Below, in pieces: positions 23,418 through 32,296 of a DNA stretch of 48,536 nt (position 1 is its first letter; each line of letters starts with the position of its first letter). The stretch is from an uncultured bacterium. Its GTDB lineage: Bacteria; Hydrothermota; Tepidihabitantia; Tepidihabitantales; DTDR01. The notes under the pieces were generated by a model. That model worked only from the letters and a program-made list of their open reading frames with translations. It did no database searches and was not told the origin of the DNA. Where the stretch lies: contig CALHQW010000021.1 in NCBI GenBank assembly GCA_938040315.1, positions 1 through 48,536 on the forward strand, in the 5' to 3' direction. The position numbers were made by a program, and so were the translations under genes.

Positions 23418-25517
23418 ATGAAAAACTTAATCCCTTTATTATCACCCCAAACAGTAGCAGTTATTGGTGCTTCAACAAAGAGAGGAAGTATTGGCAATCG
23501 GATTTTTTCTAATATTTTACTTTCTGGTTATACTGGTGTTGTCTATCCGGTAAATCCTAATGCGAAAAGTGTTTTAGGAGTGAAAGCCTACCCTTCTGTT
23601 TTAGAAATTCCTGACGAGATTGATTTGGGGATAATTATTGTTCCGGCAGCAATTGTAAAAGATGTTTTAATAGAATGTGGTAAAAAAGGAGTAAAAAGTG
23701 TTATAATTATTTCTGCTGGTTTTCGGGAAATTGGTGAAAAGGGCGCCCTTTTGGAGAAAGAAGTAAAGGAAATTGCTCAGGAATATAATATTCCTTTATT
23801 AGGTCCAAATTGTTTTGGAATTATTAATGCTTCGCCTAAGATAAGATTGAATACTACTTTTGGAAGAGTAATGCCCCATTTTGGAAATATTAGTTTTTTA
23901 ACCCAAAGTGGTGCGGTTGGGGCGACTGCTTTAGAATTATCTTCTGTTTATGAAGTTGGTTTTTCGCTCTTTGTTTCTTTTGGTAATAAAGCCGATGTAA
24001 ACGAAAACGATCTCCTTAGGTATTTAAAAGAAGATGAAGAAACAAAAGTTATTTTATTATATTTAGAGGATTTGACTTCACCTAAAGAATTTTTAGAAAT
24101 TACGAGGGATATAACTACCAATTATAAAAAACCAATTTTAGCAATAAAGGCAGGAAGAACCGAGGCTGGTCAAAAGGCGGCCTCTTCGCATACTGGTGCT
24201 TTAGCAGGAAGTGATGAAATTTATAATGCCTTTTTAGAGCAGTGTGGAATTTTAAGAGTTGATAAAATAGAAGATTTATTTAATTATGCTAAGGCTTTTG
24301 CTTATCAACCATTGCCAAAAGGTAGAAGAGTAGGAATTATTACTAATGCTGGTGGAATTGGTGTAATGGCAGCGGATGCAGCGGCTCTTAAAGGTTTAGA
24401 AGTACCAGAATTTACAAAAGATACCAAAGAGAAATTAAAAAAGATTTTGCCACCCCAGGTAAATATTAGTAATCCTTTAGATGTTATTGGTGATGCTGAT
24501 GAGGAGCGTTATATTCAATCTTTAAAGGCAATTTTACAAGATGAAAATATTGATGCAGTAGTGGCTAACTGGACACCAAGTATTATGGCGGAGACAAGAA
24601 GCATTGCGAAAAGGATTAGTGAGATAGCGCTACATTATAATAAACCAATATTTGCTTCTCTTCTAACATTGGAAAATCCCAAAGAAATTATTGAAATTCT
24701 TTGGGAAGCAAAAGTTCCTTATTATTCTTTTCCGGAAGAAGGTTGTGATGCCTTAAGTTTAATGGTAAAATTTAAGGAATGGACAGAGAGAAAATTAACC
24801 GAAATAAAAAATTTTGAAGATGTAGAGAAGGAAAAAGTAGAAGAGATTTTAGCAAAATATAAAGATAAAAAATTTATTTTGGAGCCGGATGGCTACGAAA
24901 TTTTAAAAGCCTATAATATTCCCGTAATGCCTTATTTTATGGTAAATTCTTTAGAAGAATGTATAGAAAAAGCAAAAATTTTAAACTATCCGGTAGTTAT
25001 AAAGGTAGTCTCTTTTGATGTTCTTCATAAAACTGAAGTAGGTGGAATTTTTGTTGATATTGAGAATGAAGAGGAATTGAAAGAGAAATATCAAGTACTA
25101 ATAAATAATATGAAAGAGAAAAACTTTAAAATTGAAGGAATTTTGTGTCAAAAAATGGCTGAGGAGGGATTAGAAACAATTATCGGTGCTAAAAAGGATA
25201 AAGTATTTGGCAATGTGATAATGTTTGGTATGGGTGGAATTTATGTAGAAGTTTTTAAAGATGTTACTTTTCGGGTATGTCCAATACGAGAACTTTCGGC
25301 TTATCATATGATTAAAGAGACAAAAGGCTATCAAATATTAAAAGGTGCTCGAAAAGGTAAAGTCTATTCAATAGATAAAATTGCTGAAGTATTAATGAGA
25401 CTTTCTCAGTTGGTCTGTGAGTATAATAATTTTTTGGAGATAGATATTAATCCTTTCATTGTTTATGAGAAAAATAAAGGAGGTTATGCCTGTGATGCCC
25501 GATTTATCTTATGTTAA
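23418..25517 (+). CDS. ADP-forming acyl-CoA (acetyl-CoA) synthetase, one-chain form
   Basis: This 699-residue protein joins both subunits of the NDP-forming family. The alpha-like part (about 1-460) has a CoA-binding Rossmann domain (V-A-V-I-G-A-S), a ligase-CoA domain (G-P-N-C-F-G-I) and A-S-S-H-T-G-A-L-A-G, which carries the phosphorylated His. The beta-like part (about 475-699) is an ATP-grasp domain (Y-P-V-V-I-K-V, E-I-D-I-N-P-F). It converts acyl-CoA, ADP and phosphate into acid, CoA and ATP, giving substrate-level ATP in anaerobes. The exact acyl group cannot be read from sequence. It is followed by tldD, whose ribosome site lies inside its 3' end. Confidence 0.9.
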   Translation: MKNLIPLLSPQTVAVIGASTKRGSIGNRIFSNILLSGYTGVVYPVNPNAKSVLGVKAYPSVLEIPDEIDLGIIIVPAAIVKDVLIECGKKGVKSVIIISAGFREIGEKGALLEKEVKEIAQEYNIPLLGPNCFGIINASPKIRLNTTFGRVMPHFGNISFLTQSGAVGATALELSSVYEVGFSLFVSFGNKADVNENDLLRYLKEDEETKVILLYLEDLTSPKEFLEITRDITTNYKKPILAIKAGRTEAGQKAASSHTGALAGSDEIYNAFLEQCGILRVDKIEDLFNYAKAFAYQPLPKGRRVGIITNAGGIGVMAADAAALKGLEVPEFTKDTKEKLKKILPPQVNISNPLDVIGDADEERYIQSLKAILQDENIDAVVANWTPSIMAETRSIAKRISEIALHYNKPIFASLLTLENPKEIIEILWEAKVPYYSFPEEGCDALSLMVKFKEWTERKLTEIKNFEDVEKEKVEEILAKYKDKKFILEPDGYEILKAYNIPVMPYFMVNSLEECIEKAKILNYPVVIKVVSFDVLHKTEVGGIFVDIENEEELKEKYQVLINNMKEKNFKIEGILCQKMAEEGLETIIGAKKDKVFGNVIMFGMGGIYVEVFKDVTFRVCPIRELSAYHMIKETKGYQILKGARKGKVYSIDKIAEVLMRLSQLVCEYNNFLEIDINPFIVYEKNKGGYACDARFILC

Positions 25518-26862
25518 AGATTATTTTGATTTAAGAATTGAAGAAATCGAAACAACCTTTCTCCATTTTCGAGGTAAAGAGTTAGAGGCTATTCAAAGAA
25601 ATTTTGAACGTGGCGGTTTCTTCCGAATTTTCCAAAAAGGCAACTGGCTTTCAACATCTTTTAACGATGTGGAAAGCCAAATTAATAGAGAAAATATTGA
25701 TAATCTTTTAAAAAATGCTCTTTTATTAAAACCAAAAGAAGGTAGTTTAACTTTTCTGTTTCCTAAGGAAGATAAAAGAAATTACAAAATAATTGACCAA
25801 GAAGAGTTATTAAATTATAAATTTGACTTATTAAGGAAGTATAATAATATTTTACTTTCCCATCCTAAGATCGTTACCACTAATGCAATTTATAATGACC
25901 GATTGGTTAAAAAGATTTTCTATTCTAAAGATGGTCGTGAAATAGATTTCACAATTTTTTATTATACTATTTATTTAGTAGCAGTAAGTCGTGATGGAAA
26001 TAATATTTGTGATTATGGATTGGGGATAGGTCGCTCAAAAATTTTGGAAGGGGAGGTATCAATAAAGGAGTTGTTAAAGGATTTAGATAATAAAGAAAGT
26101 GAAATTGAGAAAATAGTAAAAATTGCTGTTGATTTACTATCTGCGGAATCAGTGGTCGGTGGCACTTATGATGTGGTAATTGACCAACGATTAGCAGGTG
26201 TGTTTGCTCACGAAGCCTTTGGTCATTTATCAGAAGCCGATCATATTTATACTAACGAGAAGTTAAAGAAATTGATGGCTATTGGTAGTCAATATGGGAT
26301 TGAAGAGTTAACAATTGTTGATGATCCTTTATTGATTGGTGAAAGAGGAAGCTATCTTTATGATGATGAAGGGACGGAGGCAAAGAAGACTTATCTTTTA
26401 AAAGAAGGAAAAATTGCTGGTCATCTCCATTCCAAAGAGACAGCTGCAAGAATGGGCGAAGAACTTACGGGCAATGCTCGAAGTATTTCTTATCGTTATC
26501 CACCAATTGTGCGCATGTCCAATACCTATATTGAACCTCGGGATAAAAGTTTTGAAGAATTACTTTCTCTTTTAGATAATGGTTTATATATTTGCGGAGC
26601 ACGAGGTGGACAAACAGAATTAGAGAATTTTTCCTTTGCTTCTCAATATGCTTACGAAGTAAAAAAAGGTAAATTGGGAAAGATGATAAAGGATGTAACA
26701 ATTTGTGGTAATGTCTTTGAAACATTAAAAAATATTAAAGGAATTGGTAATGATTTAAAAATTTTTGGTGGCAGTTGTGGTAAAGGAAATCAATATCCAT
26801 TACCGGTAGGAGATGGCGGACCGCACATATTAATTAAAAATGTGATAATTGGAGGTAGATAA
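25492..26862 (+). CDS. tldD: TldD-type metalloprotease subunit
   Basis: The protein is about 456 residues. It has the TldD zinc motif H-E-A-F-G-H (HExxxH) within G-V-F-A-H-E-A-F-G-H-L-S-E-A-D and an R-M-S-N-T-Y-I-E-P segment. TldD and TldE form a hexameric protease that degrades unfolded or modified peptides, and some act on RiPP leaders. The frame opens upstream (TTG 25459). AAAGGAGG at 25476-25483 points to GTG 25492 (8-nt spacer) or ATG 25495 as the real start. The gene overlaps the synthetase gene by 26 nt and shares one base with tldE. Confidence 0.88.
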   Translation: MMPDLSYVKDYFDLRIEEIETTFLHFRGKELEAIQRNFERGGFFRIFQKGNWLSTSFNDVESQINRENIDNLLKNALLLKPKEGSLTFLFPKEDKRNYKIIDQEELLNYKFDLLRKYNNILLSHPKIVTTNAIYNDRLVKKIFYSKDGREIDFTIFYYTIYLVAVSRDGNNICDYGLGIGRSKILEGEVSIKELLKDLDNKESEIEKIVKIAVDLLSAESVVGGTYDVVIDQRLAGVFAHEAFGHLSEADHIYTNEKLKKLMAIGSQYGIEELTIVDDPLLIGERGSYLYDDEGTEAKKTYLLKEGKIAGHLHSKETAARMGEELTGNARSISYRYPPIVRMSNTYIEPRDKSFEELLSLLDNGLYICGARGGQTELENFSFASQYAYEVKKGKLGKMIKDVTICGNVFETLKNIKGIGNDLKIFGGSCGKGNQYPLPVGDGGPHILIKNVIIGGR

Positions 26863-28172
26863 TGATAATAGAAGATTTAAAAGAACTCTTGAAAGATAAA
26901 AAGGTTATTTATGATATATTTTATGAAGAAGGACATTCAGAAATTCTTCAATTTCGTGGTGACGAACCTTATTCTTGCGAAAAGAAGGAAAAGAAAGGAG
27001 TTGGTTTAAGAGTTATAAAAGAGGGCAGGATAGGCTTTTCTTCTACTTCCGATTTTTCTAAATTAAAGGAGTTAGTAAATACTGCTTTAGCCCTTTCTTT
27101 TTATGGTGAAAAAATAGATATAAAATTACCATTAGAAAAAACACTGCCCGAAGTAAAGACAGTATCTAATAGTGCCAGTTTGGTAAAAAGTGAAAAACTT
27201 TTTTCAATGGGTGAAGAACTTATTTCTTTAATCAAAGAGAAAGAGCCAGAGGTTAAAATTGACCTTTCTATAGAAAAGGAATACCAATATGTTCGGTTAG
27301 CAAATAGTGAAGGTTTTGATTCTTCTTATGAGAAAATAATTTTAGGATTTAGTTTCGATGGGCTATTAGTATTAGAAGATGGTATTACTTGGGTTTCTGA
27401 CTTTTATAATCTTTCGGAGAATCCTTTTTTAGATTTAAAAAAAGTGAGTGAAGATTTTTTAGAGATAATAAAGATTAGTAAAAAAAAGATAAAGATAAAT
27501 ACCGATAAATATAAAGTGATTTTAATGCCCCTGCCGGCTGCCCATTTTTTCTCCATTCTTTTTGTTGGTGCCAATGGCAAACAATTAGAGAAGAAAGCCA
27601 CACCATTAAGTGATAAAGAAGGCAAACAGATTGCACCATCTTTTTTAAATATTACTGATGATGGTATTTATCCTTTTGGATATAATACTTCGCCTTTTGA
27701 TGGCGACGGAATAAAAAGAAGAAGAACAAAGGTAGTTGAAAATGGAATATTCTGTAATTTTCTATTTGATTTAATAACCGCCAAAAAGTTAAATAGAGAA
27801 TCAACCGGTAATAGTGATCGTAGTTATGAAAGTCTGCCAAGAATTCAGGCAAGCAATATCTATATTGAACCATCAAAAGATTATCCATTATCAAGGATAA
27901 TAAAAGAGTTAAAAGAAGGAATAATTATTTATCATCTCCTTGGCGGTGGTCAATCAAATGTTTTGGCTGGAGAGTTTAATTGGGTAATTAATTTGGGATT
28001 TAAAATTGAAAATGGCGAAATTATTGGTCGGATAAAGGATTGTATGTTTGCTGGCAATCTATATGAATATTTAAATAAAATTATTTTAATTGGTAGCGAA
28101 ATTAAAGATTTAGGTAATTATTATGTTCCGCCAATTGTGTTAGATGATTGTAAGATAGTTGCCAAAATTTGA
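26862..28172 (+). CDS. TldE/PmbA-type partner subunit
   Basis: This 436-residue protein belongs to the TldE/PmbA family. Supporting segments are G-V-G-L-R-V-I-K-E-G-R-I-G-F, N-S-E-G-F-D-S-S-Y, R-R-R-T-K-V-V-E-N-G-I-F and L-L-G-G-G-Q-S-N-V-L-A-G-E-F-N. As expected for TldE it lacks the HExxxH motif, and it pairs with the catalytic TldD encoded just upstream (TAATG overlap). Its stop codon overlaps the -35 box of the next promoter. No RiPP precursor-like ORF is seen nearby, so a general peptide-degrading role is more likely. Confidence 0.87.
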   Translation: MIIEDLKELLKDKKVIYDIFYEEGHSEILQFRGDEPYSCEKKEKKGVGLRVIKEGRIGFSSTSDFSKLKELVNTALALSFYGEKIDIKLPLEKTLPEVKTVSNSASLVKSEKLFSMGEELISLIKEKEPEVKIDLSIEKEYQYVRLANSEGFDSSYEKIILGFSFDGLLVLEDGITWVSDFYNLSENPFLDLKKVSEDFLEIIKISKKKIKINTDKYKVILMPLPAAHFFSILFVGANGKQLEKKATPLSDKEGKQIAPSFLNITDDGIYPFGYNTSPFDGDGIKRRRTKVVENGIFCNFLFDLITAKKLNRESTGNSDRSYESLPRIQASNIYIEPSKDYPLSRIIKELKEGIIIYHLLGGGQSNVLAGEFNWVINLGFKIENGEIIGRIKDCMFAGNLYEYLNKIILIGSEIKDLGNYYVPPIVLDDCKIVAKI

Positions 28173-28196
28173 CATTTAACAATTTTTTATTATAAT
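28169..28196 (+). promoter_or_regulatory. Promoter of the TPR gene
   Basis: TTGACA (28169-28174), a 16-nt spacer and TATAAT (28191-28196) end 7 nt before the ATG at 28204. The -35 box covers the tldE stop codon. Confidence 0.75.
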
Positions 28197-28203
28197 CTTT
28201 CTT

Positions 28204-29613
28204 ATGAAGAAAATAATTTTATTAATATTTTTGTTTACTTTTTGTTTTAAACCTTCAATTTTAGCGGGACAGAATAAGCCTTATGATGTTTTAATGCGGA
28301 GTGGCAAAATTTATCTTCAAAATCGGCAATATGAAAAAGCAAAGGAAATGTTTGAACAAGCAGTTTCCCAAAGACCCGATGATCCCGATGGAAATTTTTA
28401 TTTGGCAATAACTTTAATTTCTTTGGGTGATTATCAAAGCGCAGCAAAATATCTTTTAGTGTCAGTTAATGATAATAATTATTTAAAGAAAATCCAAAAA
28501 GATGAAAACTATAAATTAACCTGTTGGTCTTCTTTAATTGAAGCATCACAAAATTATTTAGTAAATAATAAATCTGATTCAGCCTTAATTTATGCGAAAG
28601 GTGCTTTAATCCTTGATCCCGAAAGACCTTTTAACTATACCTTGCTTTCTCAAATCTATGCCAATTTAAAAATGTATGATTCGCTTTATTTACTTGCTGA
28701 AAATATGAGAAGTAAAGACCCTAATTCACCACAGGCTTACTCTTTATTCGGTAGTTATTATTTGGCAAAAGAGGATTATGATAATGCTTTAAATTCTTTT
28801 GAGACTTCTATCAGAAATTATGAAAAAAGAATTGAGGAAGAAAAAGATAAGTTAGCGGAACTTTTAAGATTAAAAGAAAATAAAGAAAAGGTGATAAAGA
28901 AATTACTTAATTATCAAAGTGAGAAGAAAATAAAAGAATTTGAGAGTTATTTAAAGGATACTTTAAAATTTAGAAGTGGAATTGAAAAGGTTGCTCAATT
29001 GGTTTTGGAACTCAGTAGTTTAAATCAAGAATATACTCAAAATCTTTTAAGGGTTGGTCTAATCCAGATGCAGAAAAAGAAGGAAAAAGAAGCGGTAAAT
29101 ACTTTTAAGAAACTGGTTGAAATTGATGAAAAAAATTATGATGCCCTTTTCTATTTAGGAGTGAATTATTATAATCTCTCTTTATATGATAGTTGTCGGA
29201 TAACTTTGGAAAATTTAATTTCTTTAGTTGTTCGCCAACCAACGGAAGAAGAAAAAGCAAAGATTAAAGAATTAATCACTGATACTTCCTTAAATTATAT
29301 AGAACTTCCTTCTCAATTTTTACCTTATTCTTATTATTTAATAAAAGATAATTCTCTTTCTATTTTGGCACCCGAAAGATTGGAAAATATTTATATGATT
29401 CTTGGTGGTTCTTATGCCCAATTGGCAAAATTGGAAACTAGGCCTCTTTATTATGATTCATCTATCAAATATTTTGAAAAGATTATTTTAATAAATCCTA
29501 AAAATTTGGATGCCTATCAAAACTTAGCAGTAGTTTATCGTGATAAAGGAGATAAAGAAACTGCCAAGAAATATTTAGAAAAGAAAATGAAATTGGAGAA
29601 GGAGTTAAAATGA
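28204..29613 (+). CDS. Exported TPR-repeat protein
   Basis: This 469-residue protein has a signal peptide or anchor (about 1-21). TPR helices lie at about 25-85 (A-K-E-M-F-E-Q-A-V-S-Q-R-P-D-D-P-D-G-N-F-Y), 140-200 and 290-330, with a final set at 400-465 (A-Y-Q-N-L-A-V-V-Y-R-D-K-G). A charged coiled coil (about 200-240) separates the sets. TPRs hold protein partners; the partner is unknown. Its stop overlaps the start of the binding-protein gene by 4 nt, so the two products are made together. Confidence 0.75.
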   Translation: MKKIILLIFLFTFCFKPSILAGQNKPYDVLMRSGKIYLQNRQYEKAKEMFEQAVSQRPDDPDGNFYLAITLISLGDYQSAAKYLLVSVNDNNYLKKIQKDENYKLTCWSSLIEASQNYLVNNKSDSALIYAKGALILDPERPFNYTLLSQIYANLKMYDSLYLLAENMRSKDPNSPQAYSLFGSYYLAKEDYDNALNSFETSIRNYEKRIEEEKDKLAELLRLKENKEKVIKKLLNYQSEKKIKEFESYLKDTLKFRSGIEKVAQLVLELSSLNQEYTQNLLRVGLIQMQKKKEKEAVNTFKKLVEIDEKNYDALFYLGVNYYNLSLYDSCRITLENLISLVVRQPTEEEKAKIKELITDTSLNYIELPSQFLPYSYYLIKDNSLSILAPERLENIYMILGGSYAQLAKLETRPLYYDSSIKYFEKIILINPKNLDAYQNLAVVYRDKGDKETAKKYLEKKMKLEKELK

Positions 29614-30563
29614 AAATAATATTAAATATTCTGATTGTTATTTTATTGGCTTTGCTTTTATATGTATTAATTTATCCCCAATATGAAGACAGTAAAATTC
29701 AAAAAGTAAAAATTGCTTGTGATTCCAGTATTGCTTCAGTTGTCTATTTGGTTGCTTCTGATACGGGATTTTTCAGAAAAGAAAAGATTGAGCCAGTTTT
29801 TATTTTTTATCAAAATCCAAACGAAGGGATTGAAAAACTTGTGAGAAAAGAATGTGACATGGGAATTTTTTCCTGGCTCACAATCTTTGATTATATGAAA
29901 AATAAAAAAGAAACTTTAATGGTTTTTACCTCTTTTGAATTTCAATCAGGAATTACGGTGGATGCAATAATTATAAATCAAGAGAAATTAAAATTAAAAG
30001 ATAAAATAACTTATTTAGTTTTGAATAATAAAAAATTTGGGGTTCCTTTTGGTTATTTAGCAATAACGAGAGAAATTTTAGAAAGATTGGGAGTAAATTT
30101 GAAAACAGTTAGTTTTATTGAAGGAAGTTTTGGTGAAGTTTACGACAAGTTTTTAAAAGGCGAAATTGATGCTGGATTATTTATTGAACCTTATCGTTCA
30201 TTATTAATAAATCAAGGTTATTATTCCCTATTAGAAGGTCCGCTGCCAAAAATTTATGTACCTGCTTATCCGGGTTATGCTATCGGATTTTCTAAGGATT
30301 TCTTTAATAAAAAAAGAAGGGTATGTGCTAAAATAAAAAAAATTACCGATGCGGCAATTGCGATAGTTAATAAAGATGCTAAATATGCGCGCGAAGTATA
30401 TCAAAAATATTTCCAATTTGCTAGTGAAAATGTAAAATTGCCCGACATTCAGAAAACCAGTGCAATGAATAAGGGAGCGATTATTTCTTTATTTAGAAAA
30501 CTTTATAATGAAGAAGTAGATACTACCCTTTTGTTTGCTAAACCTTATCAATTACAATTATAG
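29610..30563 (+). CDS. Membrane-anchored NMT1/SsuA-like substrate-binding protein
   Basis: This 317-residue protein has an uncleaved-looking N-terminal membrane helix (about 5-23). A periplasmic-binding fold of the NMT1/THI5-SsuA type follows: V-K-I-A-C-D-S-S-I-A-S, G-F-F-R-K-E-K-I, E-C-D-M-G-I-F-S-W, K-G-E-I-D-A-G-L-F-I-E-P-Y. Family members bind small ligands such as sulfonates, nitrate or thiamine precursors for ABC import. No lipobox cysteine is present, and no ABC permease or ATPase gene lies nearby. The pairing with the TPR gene suggests a sensor or scaffold role (inference). Ligand unknown. Confidence 0.75.
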   Translation: MKIILNILIVILLALLLYVLIYPQYEDSKIQKVKIACDSSIASVVYLVASDTGFFRKEKIEPVFIFYQNPNEGIEKLVRKECDMGIFSWLTIFDYMKNKKETLMVFTSFEFQSGITVDAIIINQEKLKLKDKITYLVLNNKKFGVPFGYLAITREILERLGVNLKTVSFIEGSFGEVYDKFLKGEIDAGLFIEPYRSLLINQGYYSLLEGPLPKIYVPAYPGYAIGFSKDFFNKKRRVCAKIKKITDAAIAIVNKDAKYAREVYQKYFQFASENVKLPDIQKTSAMNKGAIISLFRKLYNEEVDTTLLFAKPYQLQL

Positions 30564-30571
30564 AAGGAATT

Positions 30572-30847
30572 GGGGTTGTGCTAAAGTGGGGGGCTGGCGG
30601 TCCCCTGTAACCTGAAACCCGCCTTAGGCAGGGCTGACAAGACAAATTGAGGGAAAAAATAATGGGTGTCTTTAATAAAAAGGAGGCGATGAAGACTGGG
30701 TCTGACAAAGGTATAACCTACAAACCCCGCCAGGGCCGGAAGGCAGCAACGGTAAGTAGGAATTATGCCGGTTGTCAGGGTGCCTGGTTGGAGCCTTCCT
30801 TTTTATTGAAGCCCCATTATTTTTTCTCGAATTTGTCGCACAACCCC
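30572..30847 (+). ncRNA. ffs: Signal recognition particle RNA, large bacterial type
   Basis: The 5' and 3' ends pair over 10 bp (GGGGTTGTGC with GCACAACCCC). The hallmark of helix 8 is present: CCAGGGCCGGAAGGCAGCAA with a GGAA tetraloop at 30738-30741. A 5' Alu-type domain (GTGCTAAAG, TGTAACC ... CCCGCC) and a long helix 5 (AAAAAATAATGGG pairing with CCCATTATTTTTT, and AATAAAAAGGAGGC with GCCTTCCTTTTTATT) make it the long form, about 276 nt. With Ffh it targets nascent membrane and secreted proteins. Placement directly upstream of dnaX matches the arrangement known in Bacillus. No clear promoter was found within the 3' end of the preceding gene. Confidence 0.93.
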
Positions 30848-30855
30848 AAATAAGT

Positions 30856-30883
30856 TTGACTTTAAGAACTGGTTTTTTATAAT
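30856..30883 (+). promoter_or_regulatory. Promoter of dnaX
   Basis: TTGACT (30856-30861), a 16-nt spacer and TATAAT (30878-30883) end 6 nt before the dnaX ATG. It begins 9 nt after the SRP RNA. The transcript would start at the initiation codon. Confidence 0.75.
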
Positions 30884-30889
30884 TTACAA

Positions 30890-32275
30890 ATGGAAAGAAA
30901 GGTTTTTTCTTTAAAATACCGACCAAAAACTTTCGATGAAATTTGTGTTCAGGAAGTTGTTGTGAGAACTTTGAAGAACGCTATTTTGAATAATAAAATC
31001 CATAATGCCTATTTATTTTCCGGTCCCCGCGGAACCGGTAAAACCACAACGGCAAGAATTTTTGCTAAGGCGTTGAATTGTGAAAAAGGGATGACAATAA
31101 ATCCTTGTAATCAATGCGAAATCTGTAAAGAAATTGATAATTCTAATTCTTTAGATGTAATCGAAATTGATGGTGCTTCTAATCGGGGAATTGATGAAAT
31201 AAGAGAATTAAGAGAAAAGGCAAGGTTTAATCCAATTAAAGGAAGATTTAAAGTTTATATCATTGACGAAGTTCATATGTTAACTACCGAAGCCTTTAAT
31301 GCTTTATTAAAAATTTTGGAAGAACCACCACCTTATGTAAAATTTATTTTTGCGACCACTAATCCTTCAAAGGTACCAAAAACGATTATTTCCCGCTGTC
31401 AAAGATTTGATTTTCGAAAAGCCACTTGCGAGGAGATTGTTTCCCGTTTAAAAGAGATTGCCAAAAAGGAAGACCTTATCTTAGAGGAGGATGCCTATTA
31501 TCAGATTGCCAAAAGGGCGGACGGAGCAATAAGGGATGCAGAAGTAATATTGGAACAAGTCTCAGTTTTTGCTTCTTTACCAATTAAAAGTGAAGATGTC
31601 GAAAAACTTTTAGGAGTAGTTCCCGAAAGAATAATTTTTGAATATTTTAGTGAGTTAAAAAAAGGTGATATCAAAGAGGTTTTAAAATTTTTAGTTAGAA
31701 TTGAGCAAGAAGGAAGAGACCCTTTTGAATTTTATAAAAGTATTCTCCAATCCTTTCGGACAATTTTATTAGTGAAAAATGGCTTGCCCAAAAAGGCATT
31801 GGGAATCACTGAGGAGGAATATCAAGAATTTAATGAAATTGGCAACCTCTTTTCTGACCAGGAGATATATGAGATGATGAATATTTTAATTAACTATGAA
31901 AGATTATTGAAATATACTTCTTTTCCTGAGATTGCTTTGGAGAGTTTGAGTTTATCCTTGTTGAAATATTTTAGATTGAAAAAGGAAATGGGAATAATTT
32001 CTCTTGGTAAGATTTATAGCGTCTCACCGAAAATTGCGGGAATTTTAGAAGACACAATCATTAAGGAAGTTGATAATATAGTTAATATCTATTACCAACC
32101 AATAAAAGGGAAATTAATAATTCTACAAGAACACGAAGAAGAAATAAGAGAGGTCTTAAAAAAGATTTTAAACAAAGAGATTAAAATAAAATTTATTCAA
32201 AGAGAAATGAAAGAAGAGAAGAAGATTTCTGAAATCTTTGATAAGACCTTTGAAGGGTTTGAAGAATTGAAATAA
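30890..32275 (+). CDS. dnaX: DNA polymerase III clamp-loader subunit gamma/tau
   Basis: This 461-residue protein has the full DnaX AAA+ core. Walker A is G-P-R-G-T-G-K-T-T, four zinc cysteines follow (C-E-K ... C-N-Q-C-E-I-C), then Walker B I-I-D-E-V-H, sensor S-R-C-Q-R-F-D-F and R-A-D-G-A-I-R-D-A. It drives loading of the sliding clamp. At 461 residues it is close to gamma size and has only a short region after the collar, so a tau-like helicase-binding tail is reduced or absent. Confidence 0.95.
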   Translation: MERKVFSLKYRPKTFDEICVQEVVVRTLKNAILNNKIHNAYLFSGPRGTGKTTTARIFAKALNCEKGMTINPCNQCEICKEIDNSNSLDVIEIDGASNRGIDEIRELREKARFNPIKGRFKVYIIDEVHMLTTEAFNALLKILEEPPPYVKFIFATTNPSKVPKTIISRCQRFDFRKATCEEIVSRLKEIAKKEDLILEEDAYYQIAKRADGAIRDAEVILEQVSVFASLPIKSEDVEKLLGVVPERIIFEYFSELKKGDIKEVLKFLVRIEQEGRDPFEFYKSILQSFRTILLVKNGLPKKALGITEEEYQEFNEIGNLFSDQEIYEMMNILINYERLLKYTSFPEIALESLSLSLLKYFRLKKEMGIISLGKIYSVSPKIAGILEDTIIKEVDNIVNIYYQPIKGKLIILQEHEEEIREVLKKILNKEIKIKFIQREMKEEKKISEIFDKTFEGFEELK

Positions 32276-32296
32276 GATTTTAAAAAGGAGAGATTT

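Noticed and set aside
25459-25491. Upstream start (TTG 25459 or ATG 25486) for tldD
   Set aside because: The ribosome site AAAGGAGG at 25476-25483 lies downstream of the first and only 2 nt before the second; GTG 25492 or ATG 25495 fits better.
30572-30847. tmRNA as an alternative identity
   Set aside because: There is no alanine-tRNA-like acceptor end and no tag reading frame, while the SRP helix 8 motif with GGAA tetraloop is clear.
30647-30853. A 68-codon ORF with a Shine-Dalgarno-like AAAGGAGG
   Set aside because: It lies inside the SRP RNA; the purine-rich stretch is part of helix 5, and the ORF breaks the paired RNA ends.
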